64,000 bases of DNA, taken from contig NZ_LXKA01000338.1 of assembly GCF_001645125.1 (NCBI RefSeq), positions 215,939 through 279,938 of the forward strand, given 5' to 3'. Each line of letters starts with the position of its first letter. Positions within the stretch are counted from its first letter, which is position 1. Under the pieces are notes generated by a model. It did not search any database. It saw only the letters and a program-made list of their open reading frames with translations, and was not told the DNA's origin. The DNA is from Paraburkholderia ginsengiterrae. GTDB taxonomy: Bacteria > Pseudomonadota > Gammaproteobacteria > Burkholderiales > Burkholderiaceae. Position numbers and translations under genes: made by a program. Shown piece by piece: positions 1 through 8,646 of the stretch.

Positions 1-465
1 CGCGATGTTGGCGTCCGAATATTCGGCAATATGCTCAGCCGGCGTGGCGTCGCGGAAATTGTCGAACATATGGCGCAGACGGGCGATTTCCTCGTCCGTG
101 GCATGCAGCGTGGCAAGACGTGCCGCCATGCTTTCGAGCGCGGCCCACATCTGGATCATCTCGACGATTTCGCGCTTGCTCTTGCGCACGATATAGATGC
201 CGCGCCGCGGCACCATGCGCAGAAAACCTTCCTGTTCGAGCAGCGTCATGGCCTCGCGCACCGGCGTGCGGCTGACGCCGAGCGACTCGCTCAGCACGCG
301 CTCGTCGAGGCGGATTTCTTCGCGGTTCTGATAGATGTCCGCGTCGGCAATGGCCTGGCGGAGCATGGCATACGCCTGATCGCGCAAGCTCACGCTTGCG
401 CCGATGGGCTGCAGTGACAACGTCAGCGGTGTGGCCACTGCTTCAGTTTGAAGTTCTGACGACAT
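1..465 (-). CDS. GntR/FCD-family transcriptional regulator (C-terminus beyond window edge)
   Basis: This is a DNA-binding regulator, probably controlling the divergent MFS genes. The reverse-strand frame opens at the ATG at 465 and is still open at base 1, giving 155 residues. Residues about 27-90 form a GntR winged helix: LRDQAYAMLRQAI, then the recognition helix LSESLGVSRTPVREAM and the wing RRGIYIV. The part after it (IVEMIQMWAALESMAARLA) begins an all-helical FCD (FadR C-terminal) ligand domain of about 130 residues, of which only the first portion is inside the window. The ligand cannot be deduced. The 5' end overlaps the small reading frame at 443-658 by 23 bases. Family assignment is firm; the target is inferred from position only. 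Confidence 0.88.
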   Translation of the reverse strand, partial: MSSELQTEAVATPLTLSLQPIGASVSLRDQAYAMLRQAIADADIYQNREEIRLDERVLSESLGVSRTPVREAMTLLEQEGFLRMVPRRGIYIVRKSKREIVEMIQMWAALESMAARLATLHATDEEIARLRHMFDNFRDATPAEHIAEYSDANIA

Positions 466-658
466 TCATCGCCTCTGATTGAACATGTGCACGATACGGT
501 GCTGCCGCCGCACGTTGCTCGCCCAGACCGACGAACCGGCCATGCTGCGCTGCAAGCTGCGCAACCGGGCGCGGAATCAGACGGGTCAGGAGAACCGTGG
601 CGGTAGAGCCCAAACCCACAGCGGCGGTGGCAAGCAGCGCGAGAGGAACATACTGCAT
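443..658 (-). CDS. Small hypothetical membrane protein (71 aa)
   Basis: I do not recognise this product. The frame starts at the ATG at 658, preceded by a good Shine-Dalgarno (CCGGAG, 6-7 bases upstream), and encodes 71 residues. Residues about 3-29 are one hydrophobic segment (VPLALLATAAVGLGSTATVLL), followed by a basic, Gln/Ala-rich tail. The stop codon lies 23 bases inside the GntR gene, so the two would be translationally coupled. A small inner-membrane or exported peptide is possible. The overlap, the SD and the hydrophobic segment argue for reality; the lack of a recognisable family argues for caution. Confidence 0.4.
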   Translation of the reverse strand: MQYVPLALLATAAVGLGSTATVLLTRLIPRPVAQLAAQHGRFVGLGEQRAAAAPYRAHVQSEAMNVVRTSN

Positions 659-728
659 GTGTAACTCCGGAATGATTGAGTGAAGGAATAACCCAATCAT
701 ATGCTGCGACGCCGCAAAAATCAATATT

Positions 729-746
729 CTGTATGTAGTATATCAG
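729..746. promoter_or_regulatory. Imperfect dyad, candidate GntR operator
   Basis: In the AT-rich part of the divergent gap between the GntR/small-ORF pair and the MHS transporter, CTGTAT and ATATCAG form an imperfect inverted repeat, which flanking AT-rich bases extend further. The size and position suit an FCD-type GntR operator that would control both directions. No binding evidence exists; this is inference from symmetry and location. I see nothing else definite in 659-1026. Confidence 0.3.
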
Positions 747-1026
747 TAATCGTTGTTTTTACGATTGCATCTTCACAGTAGCACGGGCTGACCGCCTCCG
801 CTTCACTGCCTTGCGGGAACACGCAACGCTCGGTGTTAACACGCAAAACGCGCGCTACTCGCGCAGTCGCGTTCGATGATCGCGCAAAAAGAGTCCAATA
901 CGGATTGTGATACCGGGCTCGCGTGATTAACCTTCGGACATCCTGCAATTGAACGCCGGCAGCCGCCTTCACCACTTCTGCCGCGCGACACAAACAGCAG
1001 CCCGAGCGTTTCAAGGAGACACTGCG

Positions 1027-2346
1027 ATGAGCACCACCATCCCGACGGCCGCCCCGGCCGACAACCGCATGGCGCGCAGCCAGGCCCGCAAGGCGGCGCT
1101 CGGCAGTTTCGTCGGCGCCGTAGTCGACTGGTACGACTTCCTGTTGTATGGCATCGTCGCCGCCCTCGTGTTCAACGCCGAGTTTTTCCCGAAAGTCAGC
1201 CCGGCCATGGGCACGCTCGCGGCGTTCGCCACCTTCGGCGTCGGCTTTCTGTTCCGTCCGCTCGGCGGTTTCGTGTTCGGCCACTATGGCGACAGGCTCG
1301 GACGCAAACGCATGCTGGTGCTGACCGTGATGATGATGGGTCTATCGACCGCCGCGATCGGCCTGCTGCCGTCGTTCGCCAGCATCGGCTGGTGGGCGCC
1401 GGTGCTGCTCGTGACGCTGCGCGCGATCCAGGGCTTCGCCGTCGGCGGCGAATGGGGCGGCGCGGCGCTGATGGCGGTCGAAAGCGCGCCGGAGAAAAAG
1501 AAGGCGTTCTATAGCAGCGGCGTGCAGGTCGGCTATGGCGTGGGTCTGGTGCTCTCGACCGGACTGATCGCGATCATCAGCCGCTCGATGAGCAACGCGT
1601 CGTTCCTGAGCTGGGGCTGGCGCCTGCCCTTCCTGTTCAGCGTGGTGCTGGTGCTGATCGCGTTGTGGATCCGCTCGAGCATGGAAGAGTCGAAGGAGTT
1701 CGTCGAGAAAGTCGGCGCGCACGGCGAGCGCAGCGTGCGCCTGCCGATCGTCGAGGCCTTGCTGAAGCATCCGAAGGCGTTCCTGCTGATCATCGCGCTG
1801 CGCCTTGCCGAACTGTTCACGATGTATATCGTCACGGCCTTCGCGCTGAATTACTCGACGGCCAATCTGCACATGCCGCGCGAGTTCTTCCTCACCATCG
1901 GACTGCTGGTGGGCGCACTGAGCTGCGTGACGATTCCGTTGTTCGCGTTGATGGCGGACCGCTTCGGCCGCCGCCGCGTGTACATCATCGGCGCGCTGAT
2001 CGGCATGCTGAGCGCGGTGCCCTTCTTCATTGCACTCGAAGCGCGCTCGACGGTATGGATCGTGATCTTCGCCGTCATGCTCGCCAACGTCGCGCACGAC
2101 ATGGTGGTGAGCGTGCAGCAGCCGATGTTCACCGAACTGTTCGGCACCGAGTACCGCTATAGCGGCGCGGGCGTGGGTTATCAGGTGGCGAGCGTGGTGG
2201 GCGGCGGCTTCACGCCGTTTATCGCGGTTGCGCTGGTCAGCTTTGCCGGCGGCTCATGGCATCCGGTGGCCGCTTATCTGGCGATCGGCTGCCTGATTTC
2301 GGTGCTGGTGGCGGCGAAGATGAAGACTGGGCGCACAGTCGACTGA
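1027..2346 (+). CDS. MFS transporter, metabolite:H+ symporter (MHS) family
   Basis: A 439-residue, 12-helix inner-membrane symporter of the MHS branch of the major facilitator superfamily, which imports organic acids or betaine-like solutes with protons. The family signatures are clear: VGAVVDWYDFLLYG in helix 1, the loop 2-3 motif GDRLGRKRML, and GGEWGGAALM in helix 4. The start at 1027 is preceded by AAGGAG; an upstream in-frame extension to 949 has no ribosome site. It is divergent from the GntR gene, which probably regulates it. A strong terminator follows the stop. The substrate cannot be told from sequence. Confidence 0.9.
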   Translation: MSTTIPTAAPADNRMARSQARKAALGSFVGAVVDWYDFLLYGIVAALVFNAEFFPKVSPAMGTLAAFATFGVGFLFRPLGGFVFGHYGDRLGRKRMLVLTVMMMGLSTAAIGLLPSFASIGWWAPVLLVTLRAIQGFAVGGEWGGAALMAVESAPEKKKAFYSSGVQVGYGVGLVLSTGLIAIISRSMSNASFLSWGWRLPFLFSVVLVLIALWIRSSMEESKEFVEKVGAHGERSVRLPIVEALLKHPKAFLLIIALRLAELFTMYIVTAFALNYSTANLHMPREFFLTIGLLVGALSCVTIPLFALMADRFGRRRVYIIGALIGMLSAVPFFIALEARSTVWIVIFAVMLANVAHDMVVSVQQPMFTELFGTEYRYSGAGVGYQVASVVGGGFTPFIAVALVSFAGGSWHPVAAYLAIGCLISVLVAAKMKTGRTVD

Positions 2347-2370
2347 GTCTTACCGATTCATGGTCGCCCA

Positions 2371-2417
2371 AGCGGGCCGGCGTGGCGATATTTGCCACTG
2401 CCGGCCCGCTTTCTTTT
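2371..2417 (+). terminator. Rho-independent terminator after the MHS transporter
   Basis: An 11-bp perfect stem (AGCGGGCCGGC at 2371-2381 pairing with 2400-2410) is extended inward by GTGGC/GCCAC and followed by TTCTTTT. It lies 25 bases past the stop at 2346 and separates the two transporter genes. The rest of the 357-base gap (2418-2703) is relatively AT-rich around 2580-2620 and should hold the promoter of the OFA gene; I see no clear operator. Confidence 0.85.
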
Positions 2418-2703
2418 GAGCGCCCGGCAAGTTGTTCCGGCTCGCCATGCCGCGTACGCGAGAGCGCTCAAATTGTGACAAGAGTTCACCAGGCGAACCC
2501 CTTATGCATTTTGATCTCATATTGCCAAGGCCAGGCTCCAGTTCTATGGTTATTCGATGCGGATTGCGTCGCTGGGTCAAACGCTGCATATGAAATACAA
2601 ATACATATATTGACCACAGCCCAGTTTGTCGCGTTGACATTGGGAGATCTCGAGCATTCCGCAGGACGCGCCGATAACAACGAATTCGTCACGGAGACCG
2701 ACC

Positions 2704-4107
2704 ATGAGCAGCATCACCGACCCGAGCGGAAGTGCAGGTTCCGCCCCATTCTTTTCCAAAAAAGCCACCGTTGCGAAGCCGGGGTTTTCGCGCTGGATGG
2801 TTCCACCGGCCGCACTCGCGGTCCACCTCTGTATTGGCCAGGCGTACGCGTTCTCAGTGTTCAACGGCCCGCTGACCAAGGTGATCGGCATTACGCAATC
2901 CACCGCCGACGACTGGTCGCTGACCTCGCTCGGCTGGATCTTTTCGCTGGCGATTGTGTTCCTCGGTTTGTCGGCCGCCTTCGCCGGCAAATGGCTTGAA
3001 CATGTCGGCCCGCGCCGCACGATGTTGACCGCCGCAGGCTGTTTCGGCGGCGGCTTCATGATCTCCGCGCTCGGTGTCTATCTGCATCAGATCGTGCTGC
3101 TCTATCTCGGCTGCGGCGTGATCGGCGGAATCGGACTCGGCCTTGGTTATGTGTCGCCGGTGTCCACCTTGATCCGCTGGTTCCCGGACCGCCGCGGCAT
3201 GGCGACCGGCATGGCGATCATGGGCTTCGGCGGTGGCGCGATGATCGCCGCGCCGCTGTCGGTCGCGTTGATGAACCACTTTCGCAGCGCCACCAGCATC
3301 GGCGTGGCCGAGACCTTTGTCGTGCTCGGCATTGCGTACTTCATCTCGATGACGATCGGCGCCCTCGCGATCCGCGTGCCGCCGCCTGACTGGAAGCCGG
3401 CCGGCTGGACGGCGGGCGAGACCACGCAAAACAAGATGATCTCGCGCAACCACGTGCACATCGACCAAGCCTTGAAGACGCCGCAGTTCTATCTGATCTG
3501 GCTGGTGCTGTTCCTGAACGTGACCGCCGGCATCGGCATTCTCGGCCAGGCCTCGGTGATGATTCAGGAGAGCTTCAAGAACACAGTGACGGCAGCGGCA
3601 GCGGCCGGCTTCGTGGGCCTTCTTTCGCTCTTCAATATGGGGGGCCGTTTTGTGTGGGCCTCGGCTTCGGACTGGATTGGCCGCAAAAACACCTACTTCA
3701 TCTTTTTCGCGCTCGGCGCGGTGCTGTACTACCTGGTGCCGGATTTCGCGGCATCCGGCCAGATCGCGCTCTTCGTGCTCGCTTACTGCGTGATCCTGAC
3801 CATGTACGGCGGCGGCTTTGCCACCGTACCGGCGTATCTCGCGGACATGTTCGGCACGACGTTTGTCGGCGGCATCCACGGCCGTCTGCTGACCGCGTGG
3901 GCCGCGGCCGGCGTTGCCGGTCCGGTGCTGGTGAATTACATCCGCGCCTATGAAGTCGCGCACGGCGTCGCCAAGGCGGACGCCTACACGATGACGGTTC
4001 ACATCATGGCCGTATTGCTGGTGATCGGCTTCGTTTGCAACCTGCTGATCAAGCGTGTGGATGACAAGCACCACATGACCGACGCACAAATCGCCGAAGG
4101 CGCCTAA
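2704..4107 (+). CDS. OFA-family MFS transporter (oxalate/formate antiporter type)
   Basis: A 467-residue inner-membrane transporter of the OFA family, which exchanges small carboxylates such as oxalate and formate. The N-terminus after a short cytoplasmic tail reads WMVPPAALAVHLCIGQAYAFSVF, typical of OFA members, and VSTLIRWFPDRRGMATG and a second-half MGGRFVWASASDWIGRKNTYF loop follow. The start has GGAG 8 bases upstream. Ten bases after its stop lies the small subunit gene that accompanies this subgroup. No formyl-CoA transferase or oxalyl-CoA decarboxylase gene is nearby, so oxalate as substrate is not proved. Confidence 0.9.
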   Translation: MSSITDPSGSAGSAPFFSKKATVAKPGFSRWMVPPAALAVHLCIGQAYAFSVFNGPLTKVIGITQSTADDWSLTSLGWIFSLAIVFLGLSAAFAGKWLEHVGPRRTMLTAAGCFGGGFMISALGVYLHQIVLLYLGCGVIGGIGLGLGYVSPVSTLIRWFPDRRGMATGMAIMGFGGGAMIAAPLSVALMNHFRSATSIGVAETFVVLGIAYFISMTIGALAIRVPPPDWKPAGWTAGETTQNKMISRNHVHIDQALKTPQFYLIWLVLFLNVTAGIGILGQASVMIQESFKNTVTAAAAAGFVGLLSLFNMGGRFVWASASDWIGRKNTYFIFFALGAVLYYLVPDFAASGQIALFVLAYCVILTMYGGGFATVPAYLADMFGTTFVGGIHGRLLTAWAAAGVAGPVLVNYIRAYEVAHGVAKADAYTMTVHIMAVLLVIGFVCNLLIKRVDDKHHMTDAQIAEGA

Positions 4108-4117
4108 GGAGCCCTAC

Positions 4118-4243
4118 ATGTCGACCACTCAGGCACACCCGACCAACAAGGTCAAACTCACCGTCTTCTGGCTATATGTGATGCTGCCGCTGGCATGGGG
4201 CGTGTTCAATACGCTCTCCCAGGCGATGAAGCTCTTCAGATAA
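4118..4243 (+). CDS. OFA/MFS transporter small subunit (41 aa)
   Basis: A 41-residue single-span membrane protein encoded 10 bases after the OFA transporter, with AAGGAG just before its ATG. Residues 13-30 are hydrophobic (KLTVFWLYVMLPLAWGVF) and the C-terminus is short and basic. Tiny proteins of this form are found directly downstream of OFA transporters and are annotated as oxalate:formate antiporter or MFS small subunits. A role in assembly or stability of the transporter is inferred. It is too short to be found by length-filtered gene callers. Confidence 0.85.
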   Translation: MSTTQAHPTNKVKLTVFWLYVMLPLAWGVFNTLSQAMKLFR

Positions 4244-4250
4244 GTATCGC

Positions 4251-4284
4251 CCGGCACCCCGCAGTTCACACAGCGGGGTGCCGG
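4251..4284. terminator. Candidate bidirectional hairpin terminator
   Basis: A perfect 12-bp inverted repeat (CCGGCACCCCGC at 4251-4262 with 4273-4284) sits between the convergent small-subunit gene and the autotransporter gene. No U-tract follows on either strand, so it may act as an RNA 3'-end stabiliser or need Rho. Confidence 0.5.
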
Positions 4285-4347
4285 CAGCGACCTGTCGCGC
4301 TGCCCCTTGGCTTCGCCAGCGAGGCGCCTCGCGCTCACCGCTTCCTG

Positions 4348-7300
4348 CTACCACTGATACGCCGCACCGGCCGTGACCGCGGTCGCGGCGGAACTGATGC
4401 CCGCGCCGAGTTTCACTTTCAAACTCTGCGTGACGCGCGCCGACAACCCCACCGCGACTGCCTGATAGCCCTTGTAGCCGGCCGTGCCGACGCCGATCGC
4501 GAGGTTCTTGTTCGCATCGACTTCGGGGATCGCGGACAGCGCCAGCGCAGATGCCGTTCCAGAGTACGCATTGCGCGCCAGGTCGCTCATGCCGCCCTGG
4601 AACTGCCGCATGTTCACGGCATCGGTCGGCGCCTGCCCGGCCGCGACGTTGGTGATACGCCGCTCGCTTCCGGACGCACCCACGGAGACCGTGTTCGTCT
4701 GATCGGCCACCGAACCCTCGCCGATTGCCACCGAGTTTGGCGCGGACGCCTTCGCGCCACCACCAATCGCCACGGAGCTGTTGCCGATCGCCTGCGCCGC
4801 ATTGCCGGAACTGTTGACGGAGACAAAGGGCGTGCCGGTGGTCTGATTGTTCTGCACGACCTGAATCATCTGGCTAAGACTGCTCACACTCTGGTTGGTG
4901 TTCCAGAGTTGCGCCCCGGTCACGGCGTCGGTACTGGTGGCCGATAGTTCGCCATCCTTGAGATTGGTGAGTTGCACCTTCGGCGCATTGGCTGCCGTGC
5001 CGCCCAGTGTAATCCGGTTATGCGCCGAACTGTCGTATTGGACCGCGTTCGCCACCGACCCACTGAGGTTGCCGAGAGTGGTCTGCAAACCGGCAATATC
5101 GCTGCTGTTCTGCATCACGCGGCCGTCCAGATTGGTAATCGCGCTGCCGACGTTGTTCACCACCGTGCCGCCCACGTTGTACGACGGCGCCGTCACCGTC
5201 CCGTCCGGATTGACGGCCGCTCCGCCGCCGAGCGCCACCGCCGTGCTCGCCGCCTGGGCATGCAGTTGCGCGCCGTTGACCGCGTCGCTGCTGGTGGCAC
5301 TGACCGCGCCTTGCGCCACGCCGGTGACCGCCCGGTTGCCCGCCGTGCCGGCCATATTGATCAGCTTGCCGTCGGTCGTCGCGCCGACGTTGATGACGCG
5401 CGACACCGGATCTTGCGTGACCATGCCGATGCCGCCGGTGTTCATGTTCTGCTGCAAGGTGTTGAGGCCGTTGTCGAGCGAGCCGAGCGCGTCTCCGACC
5501 GTGGTTTGAGTGCCGCCCTGCATGTGGTAGGTGGGGCCCGTCAACGAACCGTCGGCATTGATCTGCGCGCCGCCGCCCAAGGCGACAGCCACCGGCCGGA
5601 GCTGGCCGAGGTTGACCGCCGACGAATCTGTCGTGCCCGCCGCGATGCCGGTCAGCTCACGTGCGCCGCCGGTGCCGGTGAAATCGACACGCGCGCCGTC
5701 CGTATCTTTCGCCACCGTGAGATTGCGCGACACGGCGTCCTGCTGCACGAGCCCGATCTCGCCGTTCGTGATCTGGTTCGTGATGTTGCTCACGTCGCCT
5801 TCGATTGTCGTGGTGCGCTGGTCGAGATGGCTGATGGTCGTGGTGTTGTCCGTGACACGCTGGTCGAGATTGCTGATGTTCGTGGTGTTGTTCGTGACGC
5901 GCTGGTCGAGGTTCGCGATGCTGCCGGTGTTCTGCGCGACCGCCTGATTGGTGGCGAACAATTGCGCGCCGTTCACGGCGTCCGAACTGTCAGCGGCAAG
6001 GTTCGCGGCGCGCACGTTGGTCAGTTGAACCGGCGCGCCGCTTTTGCCCAGCGTCACCGAGTCGTGTGAAGTCGAGTCGTACTGAACCGCATCGGCCCCC
6101 GCCTGAACACTGGTCGTGACGGCGGCCGCGAGCGCGGAACCCACATCGCTGTAAGTGCTGCCACCGACGCTGTAGACCGGCCGTTTGAGCGTGCCGTCCG
6201 CGTTGACTGTCGAACCGCCGCCCAACGCCGCCGCCGTATTGGCGGTACTCGCATAGAGTTGCGCGCCGTTGACCGCCTCGGCGCTCGTGGCCTTGATCGC
6301 GCCAGGCGCCACGCCGGCCAGCACCCGGTTGCCGCCGAGGCTCGCCATATTGATGCGCTCGCCGCTCGTTGTCGCGCCGACAAGGATGTCATGCGAGACC
6401 ACATCTTGCGTGACAAGACCGACCGTGCCGAGCGTGATTTGCGACTGCAACGTCGTCAAACCCGCGTCGAGCGAACTGAGCGCGCTGCCGACCGTGGTTT
6501 GCGTGCCCCACTGCACATGATAGGTGGGACCGGAGACCGTGCCTTGGGCATTGATCATCGCGCCGCCGCCGAGCGACGCGACCACCGGGCTCAACTGGCC
6601 CAGATTGACCGCCGATCCCCTGGTCGTGCCCGCCGCGACGCCAAGCAGCTCCCGCGCCCCCGAGGTGCCGGTGAAGTCGACATGCTTGCCATTCGTGGCG
6701 CTCGCCACCATCAGATCGCGCGAGTTCGGGTCTTGCTGAAGCAGCCCCGCTTTCCCGTTAGTGATGTTGTTGACATTGTTCGTGATCGTGGTGATATCGC
6801 CGGTATTCTGCGCGACCGCCTGATTGGTGCTGTAGAGCTGCGCGCCGGTCACGGCGTCCGAACTGCCGACAGTCAGCGCGCCCTCCGCGACATTGGTGAC
6901 CTTGACCGGGAGGGCGCCGTTGCCGAGCGTGACCACGTCATGCTGCGGCGTGTCGTAGTGCACCGAGTCGGCGCCCACGCCCGCGCTGCCCGACACCACC
7001 GCAGCCAATGCCGACCCGACATCGTTGTAGGTCGCGCCACCGACCGTATAAGCCGGCGCGACGACCGCGCCGTTCGAGTTGATCAGCGCGCCGCCGCCGA
7101 GCGCCGTGGCCACGCCGGCAAGCTGGCCGACGTTGACCGCGTCGGTGGGCCGTGTCCCGGCCGAGACATTGGCGATCTGACGGCCTTGTGCGAGCGTGCC
7201 GACCGACACGACGTTGACGCGATCGGCTATCGAGCCAGTGCCCAACGCCACGGAGCCTGTGGCGCTGGCCGATGAGTTCGAGCCGATCGCCATCGAATTC

Positions 7301-8088
7301 GTGGCCATCGCATTGACGTAGGTGTTGTAGCCGATTGCCACGGATCCCACCGCCGAGGCGCTCGCTTCTGAGCCGATCGATACCGTATTGTTGGCAGCCG
7401 AGCGGGAGTTGTAGCCGATCGCCACCGCGTCGTTCGACAAGGCGCCAACTGTCGACATCGTGCCGATGGCGGTCGAATTCGGCGATGCCGCGGCCGCTGC
7501 CGAACCGACTGCCGTTGACCAGTTGGAGCCGGCAATCGAGCCACCGCCGACGGCCAGCGCATCGTAGCCGGTGGCGGCGGCCGTCGGGCCGATCGCCATC
7601 GCGTTGATGTCGTTCGATGCGCTGGTGCGGGTTCCTTGCACGACGTTCGAACTGACGGCGATATAGTCGGTCACCGGCGTCGTGGCCGCCACGCCCAGCA
7701 AGCTGCTCCGGTTCAAACCAGCCAGCGTCGGCAGCGTGGCTGGCGCCACTGGCGAATTGCCGTTGAACACGCTGGCATTACTGATGGCCGCCGCCAGTTC
7801 GACGGGGGTGGCCGCGTCCCCTGCCACCTGCGCGCTCGCGCCGGCAGTTTGCGGCGCCGATGCCTCGGCAACCGCAGCGGCAACAGCAAGGCAGCCTTGC
7901 TCCGGCGACGTGCATTCTTCGGCCGAGGCCGGTTGCGCGAGCGCCAATGCACTCAGCAACCCTGCGCTGGCGGACACCAGCGCGCCGCGAACCGAGGCGA
8001 CTTTGGCACCCCGGCTTTTCACCACCTCGGACGTCGCGACGTAAGTGCATGTCGTTCTGTTCCATACCGTCTTATAAGTTCTGTTCAA
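4348..8088 (-). CDS. Trimeric autotransporter adhesin (YadA/BpaA-like)
   Basis: A large surface adhesin that would secrete itself through a trimeric outer-membrane barrel (type Vc). With the proposed TTG start at 8088 (SD GGGAGGG) it has 1246 residues and begins NRTYKTVWN, an extended signal peptide region; an ATG at 8127 adds 13 atypical residues. After the signal peptide come a YadA-like head of about 14-residue repeats (AIGTMS, VAIGYNS, VSIGSEA, MAIGSNS), a neck (ANVSAGTRPTDAVNVGQL), and a stalk with repeated necks (SSDAVNGAQL, TNQAVAQNTG) and a coiled coil. A second short head and neck follow (TNVAAGQAPTDAVNMRQF). The C-terminal anchor ends in AGAAYQW with the required aromatic residue. 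It stands alone, with no partner gene. The adhesion target is unknown. Confidence 0.95.
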   Translation of the reverse strand: MNRTYKTVWNRTTCTYVATSEVVKSRGAKVASVRGALVSASAGLLSALALAQPASAEECTSPEQGCLAVAAAVAEASAPQTAGASAQVAGDAATPVELAAAISNASVFNGNSPVAPATLPTLAGLNRSSLLGVAATTPVTDYIAVSSNVVQGTRTSASNDINAMAIGPTAAATGYDALAVGGGSIAGSNWSTAVGSAAAAASPNSTAIGTMSTVGALSNDAVAIGYNSRSAANNTVSIGSEASASAVGSVAIGYNTYVNAMATNSMAIGSNSSASATGSVALGTGSIADRVNVVSVGTLAQGRQIANVSAGTRPTDAVNVGQLAGVATALGGGALINSNGAVVAPAYTVGGATYNDVGSALAAVVSGSAGVGADSVHYDTPQHDVVTLGNGALPVKVTNVAEGALTVGSSDAVTGAQLYSTNQAVAQNTGDITTITNNVNNITNGKAGLLQQDPNSRDLMVASATNGKHVDFTGTSGARELLGVAAGTTRGSAVNLGQLSPVVASLGGGAMINAQGTVSGPTYHVQWGTQTTVGSALSSLDAGLTTLQSQITLGTVGLVTQDVVSHDILVGATTSGERINMASLGGNRVLAGVAPGAIKATSAEAVNGAQLYASTANTAAALGGGSTVNADGTLKRPVYSVGGSTYSDVGSALAAAVTTSVQAGADAVQYDSTSHDSVTLGKSGAPVQLTNVRAANLAADSSDAVNGAQLFATNQAVAQNTGSIANLDQRVTNNTTNISNLDQRVTDNTTTISHLDQRTTTIEGDVSNITNQITNGEIGLVQQDAVSRNLTVAKDTDGARVDFTGTGGARELTGIAAGTTDSSAVNLGQLRPVAVALGGGAQINADGSLTGPTYHMQGGTQTTVGDALGSLDNGLNTLQQNMNTGGIGMVTQDPVSRVINVGATTDGKLINMAGTAGNRAVTGVAQGAVSATSSDAVNGAQLHAQAASTAVALGGGAAVNPDGTVTAPSYNVGGTVVNNVGSAITNLDGRVMQNSSDIAGLQTTLGNLSGSVANAVQYDSSAHNRITLGGTAANAPKVQLTNLKDGELSATSTDAVTGAQLWNTNQSVSSLSQMIQVVQNNQTTGTPFVSVNSSGNAAQAIGNSSVAIGGGAKASAPNSVAIGEGSVADQTNTVSVGASGSERRITNVAAGQAPTDAVNMRQFQGGMSDLARNAYSGTASALALSAIPEVDANKNLAIGVGTAGYKGYQAVAVGLSARVTQSLKVKLGAGISSAATAVTAGAAYQW
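5795..5925 (-). repeat. In-frame 42-bp tandem repeat encoding 14-residue coiled-coil units
   Basis: Inside the adhesin stalk, about three successive units encode I(A/S)(N/H)LDQR(V/T)T followed by NTT, giving a 14-residue period in place of one or two plain heptads. The units are near-identical in DNA, so they can expand or contract by recombination and change stalk length without shifting frame. Boundaries are approximate. Confidence 0.7.
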
Positions 8089-8646
8089 AATCCCTCCCAA
8101 TCTCTTCTTAGAAAAAACATTTGCCAAGATTTATCTTATGGCATCCTAAATATATGGATTAAACCAATAGAAACTTAAGAAAACCTCGTGCATTCAATCG
8201 ACCAGCAACGGCGAAGCACTCAGTGTGCCGTTACGTCACAAATTCAAGGAATTGGGCAAAGTCTTAAAAGCTAATTTTTAGCTTGAATTCGCACAAACGG
8301 CATATTCCGTTTAGGACGAAAAATGCCAAACCTCTTAAGTTGCTCAAAAGAGCTTTAGGCAAATTTAGGAAGAGAGTGTGATTTTTCTTAATCAGCGTGC
8401 ATTGATATTGAGAATCGCGAAGCGAAGTCGCTGATGGACGGCGCCATTGCGGATCCGGATGCTGCTTGCACGTGGGGGCATGTCGAGCCGGAAGGGTGTT
8501 GCCGGCATCGTGGGGCGAGTCGCGAAAGACGCACCCGCGCTCGGGGGGACCGCGAGCGCTTCGTCAGCCACCCCGGCGCCTGCCGCGTGCGCACCGCACG
8601 AAGCAGGAGTCAACCGGAGCGACGGCGTATGGGCGGCCGCGCCGCC
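8089..8646. other. AT-rich upstream region of the adhesin gene
   Basis: This gap is markedly AT-rich compared with its surroundings, especially 8095-8420, and should hold the adhesin promoter and 5' leader. It includes a small palindrome at 8268-8284 (AAGCTAA/TTAGCTT). No protein-coding frame here has a convincing start or composition; GC-rich frames between 8430 and 8640 look like chance frames. Low GC ahead of a surface adhesin would suit silencing by an H-NS-like protein, which is inference. Confidence 0.5.

Noticed and set aside
8388-8613. Small minus-strand frames upstream of the adhesin
   Set aside because: Arg/Ala-rich, no ribosome site, no family features; typical chance frames in GC-rich DNA.
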